Shown here one piece after another: positions 36,923-45,841 of a stretch of 64,000 nt of DNA. Location: the NCBI GenBank assembly GCA_024742305.1, contig JANSYQ010000001.1:372001-436000 (forward strand), read 5' to 3'. Both the position numbers and the translations under genes were made by a program. Under the pieces are notes generated by a model, which was not told the origin of the DNA, made no database searches, and worked only from the letters and a program-made list of their open reading frames with translations. Every line of letters begins with the position of its first letter. The first letter of the stretch is position 1. The DNA comes from a bacterium (GTDB taxonomy: Bacteria > Bacteroidota > Bacteroidia > Flavobacteriales_D > Crocinitomicaceae).

Positions 36923-37902
36923 AACTTTACCATTTGATGTTGCACGGCCGTTAGCACATCTCGATACGCCCAATGCACGGAGGTATCTTCTTCTACGAAA
37001 GGCAGTCCGCCTTGAAGAAACAGTGTTTGCACTTTCTCAAACAAGGCAACATTGTTCCGGGTCAATTCAGTTGTAATTTGCTCAAAATTGTCGGTCTCAA
37101 CTTCTTCTGATGCAACACTTCGGTCGATAAGGCTCGCGCAATGCAAACAACTGGCTTCAGAAGAAAGAACCAAAGGTTTTAGTTCATTTTCGATAAAATC
37201 AAGCGCTCTTTGGTTCAACGGATGATCAGTACATCGATTCATCAAACAAACAACTATTCCAATGAAAGAGGCACTCATACAGACCCTAGCAAAGATTTCG
37301 AAAGGAATCGTATGAACCGCATAAGCGTGTGGGTTTTGAATTTCATTTATCTCAAATGCATAGCGGGCGGGAATTATTGCTTCCTGCATGGAAATGGAAT
37401 AGGAAGACGCATTTCTAAGTCCTGTAATGGCCCAATCGTCTCGAGCTACGGTCACTAGATCACGAGGCACAACGAATGTCTTTTCGGTATCGTTTTCGCC
37501 TTTCGCTTTCAAACTGAAAAATGTGGCGTGATGCGCACCCGAGCAACGGGACCACGTTCCGGTAATTGAAAATTGGTCTCCCTGTTGGACATAGCTACCA
37601 TTCACGAATCCACTGCCAGCGATTACGGCTTCTTTCGAGGTGAATAGTTCCTGTGCTGCTTCGTGAGAAAAGAACCCACTAAACCAATTTGCTCCAGCTC
37701 CAAGGTTCAATGCCCAGCCGTAACCTCCTTGTATTGTCGCAGCATCTATTAGTACACGTACTCCTGATGCTAAGTTTAGCTCTAACCCACCGTACTTTTT
37801 TGGCACAAAAAGTTTGAACAAAGAATCGTGGTAAAGTGCTTTAAGGCGCTCCTCTTTCAAAAAGCTCAACTGGTATTCATCCAGGCTAAATTTCTGTGGC
37901 AT
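36919..37902 (-). CDS. Acyl-CoA dehydrogenase-fold protein
   Basis: 327 residues from the ATG at 37902; an in-frame TTG at 37929 would add nine. The order of segments, FVPKKYGGLELNLASGVRVL, GYGWALNLGAGANWFSGFF, FVNGSYVQQGDQFSITGTWS, then a helical C-terminal half with RALDFIENELKPL, fits the acyl-CoA dehydrogenase superfamily, in particular its HpaB/DszC-like flavin monooxygenase members. At 327 residues it is short for the family and no certain catalytic base is visible, so the substrate is unknown. Convergent with the GNAT gene, overlapping by 4 bp at the 3' ends. Confidence 0.72.
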   Translation of the reverse strand: MPQKFSLDEYQLSFLKEERLKALYHDSLFKLFVPKKYGGLELNLASGVRVLIDAATIQGGYGWALNLGAGANWFSGFFSHEAAQELFTSKEAVIAGSGFVNGSYVQQGDQFSITGTWSRCSGAHHATFFSLKAKGENDTEKTFVVPRDLVTVARDDWAITGLRNASSYSISMQEAIIPARYAFEINEIQNPHAYAVHTIPFEIFARVCMSASFIGIVVCLMNRCTDHPLNQRALDFIENELKPLVLSSEASCLHCASLIDRSVASEEVETDNFEQITTELTRNNVALFEKVQTLFLQGGLPFVEEDTSVHWAYRDVLTAVQHQMVKF

Positions 37903-37977
37903 CTTTCCTTTTTTCGATGACCGGAACAAAATGAACGCCGCACCAATGAAAGTGATGCGGAATTCATTCCGATATTT

Positions 37978-40431
37978 TTACAAGGTAATCGTTAAACGCG
38001 TCATGAAGTTGCGACCCGCTTGCGGATAATAGAAATTTTCAATTGTTCTATCTCCAGCTACGTCATATCCCCAATTGTAGCCGTTGTTTTCAAACAGCTG
38101 ATCAAAAATATTGTTCACCTGCACACCAATGGTCATTTCTTTAAACACAACATCGGTCAAGGTGTACGTTAATCGCAAGTTGGAGAAGTTGTAGGCATCT
38201 ATTTTTCGATTTTCTGAAGAGGTGTTGTCCAAGAACTGTTGTCCGACATACTTTGAGGTAACACCAATAATCAACCCCTTAACCGGCTCATAGTCCAATG
38301 CCAAAGCACCGATAACATTCGGCGAGAACGCAAGATCTGTATTCGTATGAACGATTTCTGCTTGTCCGAGGTAGTTAAAACTCGCATCATAGGAATCTAC
38401 ATACTCCACAAATTCACGAATTTTATTCTGACTCAATGTTAGGTTTCCGGCAATGCTCAAGTTTCTCAACAGTTTGTACCCAGCATCCAATTCGATTCCA
38501 GCACGGTAGCTATCGTCAACATTTGTTCTTGTGTATCCACCAACATCGTTGATTTGACCCGTTAAAACCAGCTGGTTGTTGTACATCATGTAGTAGAAGT
38601 TAGCGTTGGCGATGAACTTTCGTGACTTGTATCTATATCCAGTTTCAAGGTTGATTAACTGTTCGTGCTGCGGGCGGTTTTCAGGCGTATTCTCACGGAA
38701 ATCTGCTCTCACTGGTTCTCTGTTTGCCATCGCTACGGACAAGTACACATTGTTGGAGCTGTTAAAGTCAATCATAAATCCAGCTTTCGGATTCACGAAA
38801 TTGAAATCTACTTGTTGTGTTACTTCCTGCAACGATCCGTTCACCTCATCAATTCCAAGAAAATCATAGGCGATATGTCGGAACTGAAGGTCAGCGAAGA
38901 ACGTCGTTCGGTTCATTCGGTACGTTCCTTTCACGTAAGACTGCGCCTCAAACTTGTTTCCGTCGTTGTTGTAATATTCGGTACCCAATTCACTATTGGA
39001 TGCATACTCTGCCCAAATTATTTCTCCGAAGTGTCCACCCAAGTATTGATTGGCGCCCCCTCCAAAAACGATGTCAAGGTTTCTCTTTTTGTAATTCAAC
39101 GAGAAGATTCCCCCGTAAAAATGATTATCCAACCATCTACGACGAATAAAATCGCCTGAACTCACAGTATCATTAGTGAAAACCAATGGCTCCAATCCAT
39201 AATCTGAAAAGTCATCGTCTTCGCGGAACTGCTCAAAATAACCTCGCCCACGTGTATAGTGACCTTTAAGGTTCAGTTTCAATCGCGAATTAAATCGGTG
39301 TTGAAAGTGAAGCTGGTAGTGATCTTGCTGGTAGTTGTCTACTTCGTTTTCGTAGGTATAAAAGTTGTAAGTGCGACCAGAATTCAACAGGTTTTCGCGG
39401 TCTTCTCCAAAAATCCAATTGCGATCTGCGTAGGCAATAATGTCCGCTTCATTTCCTTCAATTACTGCTTGTGGTGTTCCATACCAAGCCTGGTATGTGC
39501 GCTCTTGTCCACTAAAAATATTGGCGGTAAGCGAACTTTTTTCTCCTTGCCATGTTCCATCTAAATAGAACGATTTTAAGTCAGAAGAGGCACGATCAAT
39601 GTATCCCTCTGATGTGATTTTCGACAATCGCGCATTCATGGAGAACTTGTTGTTAATCAAACCCGTTCCAGCTTTTACGGTGTGTCGCCACGTATTGAAA
39701 GAACCATATCCGTTATCAATTACGCCATAGGCATTTGGACGTGATTGGTTCGTATTGATGTTGATACTCGCCCCGAAAGCCGCTGCTCCATTGGCAGATG
39801 TTCCAACCCCCCGTTGCACCTGAATGGACTGTGCAGAAGAGGCAAAATCAGGCATATTGACCCAAAACACACCGTGCGATTCCGAATCGTTCAAGGGAAT
39901 TCCGTTGATAGTGACATTCGTTCTGGTTGGATCCACCCCACGAATTCGAATACCGGTGTACCCCACACCGGCTCCGGCATCTGAAGTAGAAACCGTAGAT
40001 GGGGTAAAGCGCAACAACATGGGCAAATCCTGTCCGAAATTACGCTTGTCGATCTCCTTTTGGTCGAGATTTTGATACGTAGTCGGCGTTTTTTCATCCG
40101 CCCGAACTTCAATTACGGCAATTTCCTTAAGGTTCAGTGTGGAGTAATTCAATTGTACATCAATTGTTGACGGTTCGCCGGGTATGAATTTTTTGACCGT
40201 TTCATAACCGCTCTTACGAAACACCATCTCGAATCCTTCCGGCGCGATGCTAAACGCGTATTTACCGTCGGGATCTGTGTACGTTCCTAGATACGTATTT
40301 TCGATCGAAATATTCACGCCATAAATTGGTTCGCCGCTTTCATCGGTTACCGTACCCTGAATTTGTTGTGAAAAAGAGACCAGTGGCACAAGAAAAAGGC
40401 CACAGATCATAGTTACTATTCTTGTTTTCAT
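37978..40431 (-). CDS. TonB-dependent outer-membrane receptor, probably for thiamin
   Basis: 817 residues. A signal peptide ends near SFSQQ, followed by a carboxypeptidase-like regulatory domain (QGTVTDESGEPIYGVNISIE, about 23-110). The plug has LPMLLRFTPSTVSTSDAGAG and IRIRGVDPTRTNVTINGIPL; the barrel follows and ends with an aromatic strand (RNFMTRLTITL). A TPP riboswitch lies directly upstream in its leader with its own promoter, so uptake of thiamin or a precursor is the natural inference. It is the last gene of a minus-strand cluster with a PnuC-type transporter and a kinase. Confidence 0.92.
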   Translation of the reverse strand: MKTRIVTMICGLFLVPLVSFSQQIQGTVTDESGEPIYGVNISIENTYLGTYTDPDGKYAFSIAPEGFEMVFRKSGYETVKKFIPGEPSTIDVQLNYSTLNLKEIAVIEVRADEKTPTTYQNLDQKEIDKRNFGQDLPMLLRFTPSTVSTSDAGAGVGYTGIRIRGVDPTRTNVTINGIPLNDSESHGVFWVNMPDFASSAQSIQVQRGVGTSANGAAAFGASININTNQSRPNAYGVIDNGYGSFNTWRHTVKAGTGLINNKFSMNARLSKITSEGYIDRASSDLKSFYLDGTWQGEKSSLTANIFSGQERTYQAWYGTPQAVIEGNEADIIAYADRNWIFGEDRENLLNSGRTYNFYTYENEVDNYQQDHYQLHFQHRFNSRLKLNLKGHYTRGRGYFEQFREDDDFSDYGLEPLVFTNDTVSSGDFIRRRWLDNHFYGGIFSLNYKKRNLDIVFGGGANQYLGGHFGEIIWAEYASNSELGTEYYNNDGNKFEAQSYVKGTYRMNRTTFFADLQFRHIAYDFLGIDEVNGSLQEVTQQVDFNFVNPKAGFMIDFNSSNNVYLSVAMANREPVRADFRENTPENRPQHEQLINLETGYRYKSRKFIANANFYYMMYNNQLVLTGQINDVGGYTRTNVDDSYRAGIELDAGYKLLRNLSIAGNLTLSQNKIREFVEYVDSYDASFNYLGQAEIVHTNTDLAFSPNVIGALALDYEPVKGLIIGVTSKYVGQQFLDNTSSENRKIDAYNFSNLRLTYTLTDVVFKEMTIGVQVNNIFDQLFENNGYNWGYDVAGDRTIENFYYPQAGRNFMTRLTITL

Positions 40432-40493
40432 AGAAAATGTTTTAACAAGAACAAGGGGCTAATTCTCTGTGTATTAATAATTAGCTTAAAAGT

Positions 40494-40570
40494 CAAATCC
40501 CTTCGCTGGCATTATCCAGATCAGGTCAATGGGTATAATCTCAGCCTGTCTTTCGACATAGCACCCCTTA
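40494..40570 (-). ncRNA. TPP (THI-box) riboswitch
   Basis: Read on the minus strand, the conserved elements are in order: GGGGTGC at the 5' end, the CTGAGAT box in AGGCTGAGATTATACCC, then GACCTGATCTGGATAATGCC with AGCGAAGGGA closing. These are the thi-box consensus of the TPP aptamer. It sits about 63 nt before the TonB receptor start. A GCTAAT/ATTAGC hairpin downstream could form the expression platform. TPP binding would be expected to turn off receptor synthesis. Confidence 0.95.
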
Positions 40571-40579
40571 GAGACGGTA

Positions 40580-40610
40580 CAAAGCTACGAGATTCTTCGC
40601 AATTGCTCAA
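40580..40610 (-). promoter_or_regulatory. Promoter of the riboswitch-TonB receptor unit
   Basis: Minus-strand TTG (complement of 40608-40610), a 20-bp spacer and TAGCTTTG (complement of 40580-40587). The -7 box overlaps the stop codon of the upstream kinase gene, so the receptor is independently transcribed even though it follows that gene on the same strand. Confidence 0.6.
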
Positions 40611-41094
40611 TGGCTTTGGTCACCTTTTTCAATCGCTTTTTGTGTGAACCTTCAACAATGAGGTAGGGTTTTCGGAGTTTTTCGAGCACCTCCACGTAGC
40701 GAAGAAATAGTGCATCACGATCATCGGGATTTTCGCGCAAATCATCCGCTTCCCACGGAATATCTGGAGCACACAGTACATGTAAATCAAACCAGTTCTC
40801 ACTAACTAGGCGATGAATTAAAGGTGAAGCTGCATCGAATCTATACTCCGACCAAACTTTGAAAACAACGAAGTCGGTATCAACTAGCTGAAGCGATCCT
40901 GATGCATTTTCTATGGCATCCGCATGACCTTTTGCCATGATATCGAGATCATCCACGGCGTAATCAGGACCATTTTGCTCTAGATACGACCGAGAAAACT
41001 CTTCAATGTATTCCCCTTCTAGAGCAGTGGAAGCAGCCTTTGCCAAGGTGGTTTTACCTGAAGACTCCGGACCGGTAAATGCAATTCGAATCAC
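40585..41094 (-). CDS. P-loop kinase of the NadR-like type, candidate thiamin kinase
   Basis: 169 residues from a GTG at 41094 that overlaps the transporter stop (GTGA); the long upstream frame is non-coding on this strand. Walker A is GPESSGKTT at residues 8-16, followed by EGEYIEEFSRSYLEQNG, LVDTDFVVFKVWSEYRF and HVLCAPDIPWEADDLRENPD, a layout close to the ribosylnicotinamide kinase domain of NadR. NadR-like kinases phosphorylate small nucleosides taken up by PnuC. Beside a PnuC-type transporter and a TPP riboswitch the likely substrate is thiamin, but nicotinamide riboside cannot be excluded. Confidence 0.82.
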   Translation of the reverse strand: MIRIAFTGPESSGKTTLAKAASTALEGEYIEEFSRSYLEQNGPDYAVDDLDIMAKGHADAIENASGSLQLVDTDFVVFKVWSEYRFDAASPLIHRLVSENWFDLHVLCAPDIPWEADDLRENPDDRDALFLRYVEVLEKLRKPYLIVEGSHKKRLKKVTKAIEQLRRIS

Positions 41095-41708
41095 GTTTTC
41101 TGTGTTTGATATTGTCGCCACCAAGTATACAGACAATAGGCAGCGAGAAGCGTAAATATAAAGTATTGAACCGAGGTTAGGTACAGTCCTCTTGAAGCAT
41201 AAAGTCCTATGGAAATAGCATCGATAACGATCCAGTAAATCCAATTTTCTAGCACTCGCTGTGCCAACATAAATGTTGCTACCAAGCTGTAAACAGTTGT
41301 ACTTGCGTCGAGATAAGGGTTTGCTTGGTCCGTGTATGTGTCGAATATCCAACCGAGAGCAAAGGCCAATACTCCACTGCCCAAAACGTTGATTACATGG
41401 TGCGATGGTTTCCACGTTACCACATCAATTTTCACTTTTGAATCGCTCGTATCGGCGTTCCAATTCAACCAGCCTACCACGGCCATAACCACATAAAATA
41501 GCTGTAAAACAGACTCTATGTACAATTGGATCGAGAAGCAGAGATACACGTAAATAGCCGAGGCTACGAAAGCAAAAAGCCAGCACCAAATAGAGCGGTA
41601 GGCAGCTAGGACCAAATATGTCAACCCAAAAACAACGCCGAACCATTCGAGCAGCGAGGTTGCCACGACTCCCTCCCAAAACGTTTCAAAAAAACCGACT
41701 TCTTCCAC
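41091..41708 (-). CDS. PnuC-family transporter, probably thiamin-type (PnuT)
   Basis: 205 residues from a GTG at 41708 (MEEVGFFETFWEGVV), the first plausible start; the frame continues open to 41966 but that part is not membrane-like and overlaps the divergent ThiF gene. About seven hydrophobic spans follow, including LLEWFGVVFGLTYLVLAAYR, LQLFYVVMAVVGWLNWN and ENWIYWIVIDAISIGLYASR, typical of PnuC facilitators. The W-x-x-W-x-I-V region is conserved. Substrate is inferred from context: the TPP riboswitch, TonB receptor and kinase. Its stop overlaps the kinase start. Confidence 0.85.
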   Translation of the reverse strand: MEEVGFFETFWEGVVATSLLEWFGVVFGLTYLVLAAYRSIWCWLFAFVASAIYVYLCFSIQLYIESVLQLFYVVMAVVGWLNWNADTSDSKVKIDVVTWKPSHHVINVLGSGVLAFALGWIFDTYTDQANPYLDASTTVYSLVATFMLAQRVLENWIYWIVIDAISIGLYASRGLYLTSVQYFIFTLLAAYCLYTWWRQYQTQKT

Positions 41709-41714
41709 AGAAGA

Positions 41715-41722
41715 CAAAAGTA
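41715..41722 (-). promoter_or_regulatory. Possible -7 box for pnuC
   Basis: TACTTTTG on the minus strand matches TAnnTTTG and lies 6 bp before the GTG start, implying an almost leaderless mRNA. No -33 box is found at normal spacing. Confidence 0.35.
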
Positions 41723-41872
41723 ATAGAATGGAGACGAGATTGTGAGAGTTTGATGAAACCCAAACTTGATGAAGTGGCTCCAAAAGGTGGTGCGACTTTC
41801 TAAGTTTAGTAATTACGCTGAAAAGTGCGCCTCCAGCAGATACACACAAATCCGTATTTTTGAAAGAAGGAA

Positions 41873-42982
41873 ATGAAACTGGACCCGAAAGAAATAAAAA
41901 GATACGCGCGCCATTTGACATTGGAAAATGTTGGCTTGGAAGGACAGGAGAAAATGAAATCGGCAAAGATACTTGTCATTGGTGCAGGTGGATTAGGAAG
42001 CCCAGTTTTGCAGTATTTGACGGCCGCCGGAGTTGGAACCATTGGAATTGTGGATGATGACGCAGTAGACGAAAGCAACTTACAACGACAAATTATTTAC
42101 ACCACTAGTGACATCGGGAAACCTAAAGTCGATATAGCGATTGAACGTTTGCGGCAACTGAATCCTCATGTTGATTTTACTCCTTTCAAAGTGGCACTGA
42201 ATGTTGAGAACGCAATAGATATACTTACCAAGTTTGACATCATCATTGATGGGACGGATAACTTTCCAACGCGCTATTTGGTCAACGATGCTTGCGTGAT
42301 TCTTAATAAACCATTCATTCATGGGTCCATTTTTAAGTTTCAGGGGCAGGTTTCCGTTTTTAATTATCAAAATGGTCCATCCTATCGGTGTTTGTATCCG
42401 AACGCTCCTTCTGCGGATGAGGCTCCCAACTGCTCAGAAGTCGGCGTTTTGGGAGTTTTACCCGGAGTTGTTGGCACACGAATGGCGAACGAATGCTTGA
42501 AAATGATTCTTGGAATTGGCACTGTACTGAGTGGTGTAGTGGAGGTAATCGACTTACTGGAAAATCAAACTAGAGCGATGAAAATAACTAAGAATGTCTC
42601 AAATTTTGAACGTACATCCTTGGAAACGTCCTACGATGCAGTTTGTTCAGAACCCGCAGAACTAAAGTCATCCATTTCCGCTCAGGAGCTGAAACAACTT
42701 CTTGATTTGGGAAAGAAAATAACAGTGCTAGACGTACGCGAGCCTTTCGAATTGGAAATTTGTGCGTTCGATAATTCTCTAAATATTCCTTTGGGGCAAA
42801 TTCCCTCTAGGATAAGTGAAATCCCAAAGGATGACGCTATTGTTGCCGTTTGTCACCACGGAATTCGAAGTGCCAATGCCATTGCTTTTTTAGAACAACA
42901 TAGATACAATAATCTGAGCAACTTAGATGGTGGGATTCACGCTTGGGCCGAGGAAGTTGATCCTTCAATGCCCACTTATTAG
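41873..42982 (+). CDS. ThiF/MoeB-family adenylyltransferase fused to a rhodanese domain
   Basis: 369 residues. The adenylating domain has the nucleotide loop VIGAGGLGSPVLQYL, the acidic strand IGIVDDDAVDESNLQRQI, DGTDNFPTRYLVND and a cysteine in PNCSEVGVLGV (Cys187). Residues about 275-369 are a rhodanese domain with its active-site Cys327 in VAVCHHGIRSANAI. Such fusions activate ThiS or MoaD and carry the sulfur for thiamin or molybdopterin synthesis. The zinc-binding CxxC pairs of ThiF/MoeB are not seen. Divergent from the PnuC gene beside the TPP riboswitch cluster, hinting at thiamin, though no thiS or moaD is in view. Confidence 0.93.
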   Translation: MKLDPKEIKRYARHLTLENVGLEGQEKMKSAKILVIGAGGLGSPVLQYLTAAGVGTIGIVDDDAVDESNLQRQIIYTTSDIGKPKVDIAIERLRQLNPHVDFTPFKVALNVENAIDILTKFDIIIDGTDNFPTRYLVNDACVILNKPFIHGSIFKFQGQVSVFNYQNGPSYRCLYPNAPSADEAPNCSEVGVLGVLPGVVGTRMANECLKMILGIGTVLSGVVEVIDLLENQTRAMKITKNVSNFERTSLETSYDAVCSEPAELKSSISAQELKQLLDLGKKITVLDVREPFELEICAFDNSLNIPLGQIPSRISEIPKDDAIVAVCHHGIRSANAIAFLEQHRYNNLSNLDGGIHAWAEEVDPSMPTY

Positions 42983-43000
42983 GTGTTAAAAAGCTTCAGG

Positions 43001-43510
43001 TTATTTGGAGAAGGGCACTTTGATTGTAACATCCACCTGACTTTTTTCTTCCTTTTTGGGAGACACCTCATAATCGGCCGCATTGATTGTTGTGGTCATA
43101 ATAAGCACTTCATCTTTCATCACCATTTTAAAGGAAACATCCTTAGTTATTCCTTTGATTTTCAAAGTCCCATGGGCAAAATACTGTTCTCCCTTTTTTT
43201 CAATGGAGGAACTGGTAAATGTCATTTTAGGATACTGCTCTTCGTGGAAGTAATCCTTTGACTTTAGATGCTTGTCGCGCATTTTGGTTCCTGTAGAAAG
43301 CGTAGCAACTTTCGCTGAACCTTGAATAGTAGAGCTTCCTAAGTCTGATAAGTTGAGAGAAATTGTTGCCTCAATTCCACCAACAGTTCCTTTCACATCT
43401 TCGGCTACAAAAAGAAAATCAACTGTTGCCTTTTCTGTATTCAAACTCAATTCCTGTGTCATTCCCAGCATCGGGAAGACCAACAAAATCACTGCAATAA
43501 TCTTTTTCAA
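43001..43510 (-). CDS. Exported YceI-family protein
   Basis: 169 residues from a TTG at 43510, which places a signal peptide (KKIIAVILLVFPMLGMTQ) at the N-terminus; in-frame ATGs further upstream (43594, 43618) would add 28-36 residues ahead of it. The mature YceI domain reads KATVDFLFVAEDVKGTVGGI, KVATLSTGTKMRDKHLKSKD, YPKMTFTSSSI and GTLKIKGITKDVSF. Probably a periplasmic lipid-binding protein, paralogous to the cytoplasmic YceI at 26666. Convergent with the ThiF gene, 18 bp apart. Confidence 0.82.
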   Translation of the reverse strand: MKKIIAVILLVFPMLGMTQELSLNTEKATVDFLFVAEDVKGTVGGIEATISLNLSDLGSSTIQGSAKVATLSTGTKMRDKHLKSKDYFHEEQYPKMTFTSSSIEKKGEQYFAHGTLKIKGITKDVSFKMVMKDEVLIMTTTINAADYEVSPKKEEKSQVDVTIKVPFSK

Positions 43511-43692
43511 ATCGATCAATTTTATATTGTTTACTAAGGTAATGGAAACCTTTGGTCTTAGGCAAGTATCGTAATAAGTAACGAGCTTTAGCATATTTTT
43601 ATTCTTCAGCATTGACATTCATTTTAAAATCAAAACTGTGATGGTCCACGAATTAGAATTATGAATCCCATTTACAATTAATATGCAATTCA

Positions 43693-43724
43693 TTTGTTAG
43701 ATGGCGCCCGCAATCTTACCTTTA
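43693..43724 (+). promoter_or_regulatory. Promoter of the T9SS protein gene at 43730
   Basis: TTTG (43693-43696), a 20-bp spacer and TACCTTTA (43717-43724) form a near-consensus promoter only 5 bp before the ATG, so the mRNA may start at or next to the start codon. Confidence 0.5.
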
Positions 43725-43729
43725 AGGGT

Positions 43730-45760
43730 ATGATAAACTACTTAACCACGTGTTTGCTTCTTTTTGTTGCGCATTTCAGCTTTAGTCAATGTGTTGATTT
43801 TGACGATGATACTTACGAAACCTGTGCTGGTGTTCCTGTTACATATAATGGTGATCCTTCAAGCCTTTTCTTCAATATTCAAGAGTCTGTAGATTTTAAT
43901 TCAGGCACATTACCTACTGGATGGTTTGTTAATGGTGGTGCTACCTTTACCCAACCCTGCGGATCAGGATCAGATAACACCCCTTATTATTGGGCTTCAA
44001 CAGCCGGATCCGGAAGCCCCTATATTAACTCTAATGTTTATGATTTTTCCTCGGGTGGACAGGTAGTATTTGATATGGTTTATGCGGTGCAAGGTGGAGC
44101 CTCCCCTTGCGAAGGTCCTGACCTATCAAATGAAGGAGTATCTCTTATGTATAGTATTGACAACGGTCAGAACTGGAATGAAATTGTTTACTACAGCCCC
44201 GGAGGGTTTGAGCTACCGTCCAATCCCCAAACCACAGGCTCAGCAGCTACTGGACCAACCGCATACACTACTTGGAGTACGTTCACAGTCGCAATACCTC
44301 AAGCCGCACAAACGCCGAATACCATGTTGCGATGGGAGCAGCTTAATTCAAGCGGCGTATGCTGCGATAACTGGGGGGTTGATAATATACACGTTGAGAC
44401 AGCTGTGAATGGAGTTAACTATGTGTGGAGCAACGGCACAACAACACTTCCAATGACAGTTTCGAGTAACGTAGACACTTCGTATGTCCTTTCTGTATTT
44501 GATGGTAACATGTCCTTGATGTGTACCGACACAGTATTTCTAAACATTGACAACAGTGGATTCGACAATGGGGTTCAGGTGATCACCGATAACTTTGTAT
44601 CAGGACAAAGCACCAACCTAATTATTGATGCTTATAATGATGGGTGTCCTGTACAGAATGGAGAGGTTGTTGTGAAGCTGGGCTCTTTACTGACTTACAA
44701 TAGCTCTACCCCACCAGCAGATATCATTACTACAGATTCGTTAATTTTTAACTATTCCAATTTATACAAAAACAGTCCGCACCATGTTATAGAAATGAAT
44801 GTTTCCACTGATGCTGCCGCCAATATTGGTGATACAGTTCTTTTGGATGCATTGATTTATAATACAAGTGGAGATATCAACCTTGTAAACAATGAGAAAA
44901 ACTACGTGTTTACTGTCAGTTCAGGACCCGGGTCGGATATAAAGAGAGTGTATCCAAAAGGTGATTGTGATATTGGATACGTTGAAAATGATGAGCTTAT
45001 TACTTATACAATCCGCTTTCAAAATGATGAGTCTGGGACGGTGGTCGACGCTCGCATTAGAGAGAGTATTGATACTAATCTTGACCCAGCAAGCTTAAAG
45101 GTTGTGGCTACTTCTCACGAACTTTCATCGATTGACTGGATAAACTCGACGCTGGTTGATTTTACCTTTGACAGTATTATGTTACCGACGCAATCACAAA
45201 ATGAACTGGAGAGTGTTGGATATATCGTATTTGAAATTGATCAGCAAACAGGTCTAAGCCATGGTGCAAGTTTTACAAATCAAGCAGAAGTAGCGTTTGA
45301 CGCCATGAGTCCACAATTAACCAATGAGGTAGTGAACACAATAACAGATGGAAGTCATGCACCAATTGGAGACACTTTAGAGGTAAGTGCACCAAGCGCC
45401 TATAACTGGAACGGGCAATTGCTTACAAGTTCAGGAGTGTACACCCAGCTTATTTCTTTACCCGACGGTTGCGATAGCACCGCAATTCTTTCCCTAACTC
45501 TTGATTCTGATGTCGGTTTAGATGAAGTGGAATCAAGTTCTGTTCAGATATTCCCGAATCCAGCAAATAATCAGGTTACTGTAATAGGAAAAGAGGCGGC
45601 CACGTTCCGTTTGCTTAGCGCGTCAGGCCAATTGATTTTAGAACAAAAAATACAGGCAAAACACATCATTCCGCTTGGCGGACTCTCCTCTGGGGTTTAT
45701 TATGTTGAAGTAATTAGCTCAGATGAAACTGTTCGGAACAAGTTGATTATAGAGAAATAA
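43730..45760 (+). CDS. T9SS-secreted protein with DUF7619-like domain
   Basis: 676 residues from the ATG at 43730, with signal peptide MINYLTTCLLLFVAHFSFSQ; 12 further codons upstream are open but overlap the promoter. The N-terminal region (SVDFNSGTLPTGWFVNGGAT, MLRWEQLNSSGVCCDNWGVD) looks like a jelly-roll carbohydrate-binding or adhesin-like domain. Residues about 400-560 (DIKRVYPKGDCDIGYVENDE, ITYTIRFQNDESGTVVDARI, IDTNLDPASLKVVATSHELS) match the repeat domain commonly found before T9SS tails. The type A sorting domain is QIFPNPANNQVTVI to GLSSGVYYVEVISSDET. Function unknown; probably an adhesin. Confidence 0.82.
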   Translation: MINYLTTCLLLFVAHFSFSQCVDFDDDTYETCAGVPVTYNGDPSSLFFNIQESVDFNSGTLPTGWFVNGGATFTQPCGSGSDNTPYYWASTAGSGSPYINSNVYDFSSGGQVVFDMVYAVQGGASPCEGPDLSNEGVSLMYSIDNGQNWNEIVYYSPGGFELPSNPQTTGSAATGPTAYTTWSTFTVAIPQAAQTPNTMLRWEQLNSSGVCCDNWGVDNIHVETAVNGVNYVWSNGTTTLPMTVSSNVDTSYVLSVFDGNMSLMCTDTVFLNIDNSGFDNGVQVITDNFVSGQSTNLIIDAYNDGCPVQNGEVVVKLGSLLTYNSSTPPADIITTDSLIFNYSNLYKNSPHHVIEMNVSTDAAANIGDTVLLDALIYNTSGDINLVNNEKNYVFTVSSGPGSDIKRVYPKGDCDIGYVENDELITYTIRFQNDESGTVVDARIRESIDTNLDPASLKVVATSHELSSIDWINSTLVDFTFDSIMLPTQSQNELESVGYIVFEIDQQTGLSHGASFTNQAEVAFDAMSPQLTNEVVNTITDGSHAPIGDTLEVSAPSAYNWNGQLLTSSGVYTQLISLPDGCDSTAILSLTLDSDVGLDEVESSSVQIFPNPANNQVTVIGKEAATFRLLSASGQLILEQKIQAKHIIPLGGLSSGVYYVEVISSDETVRNKLIIEK

Positions 45761-45841
45761 CTGCCTGAAAATGTTATCTTTGGCAATATCGTAGTAAAAA
45801 TCTCCGTTACTACGATGTAACAACAATGTAAAATTAGTGCT

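Noticed and set aside
41709-41966. N-terminal 86-residue extension of the PnuC frame
   Set aside because: Not membrane-like, overlaps the divergent ThiF gene, and the first plausible PnuC start is the GTG at 41708.
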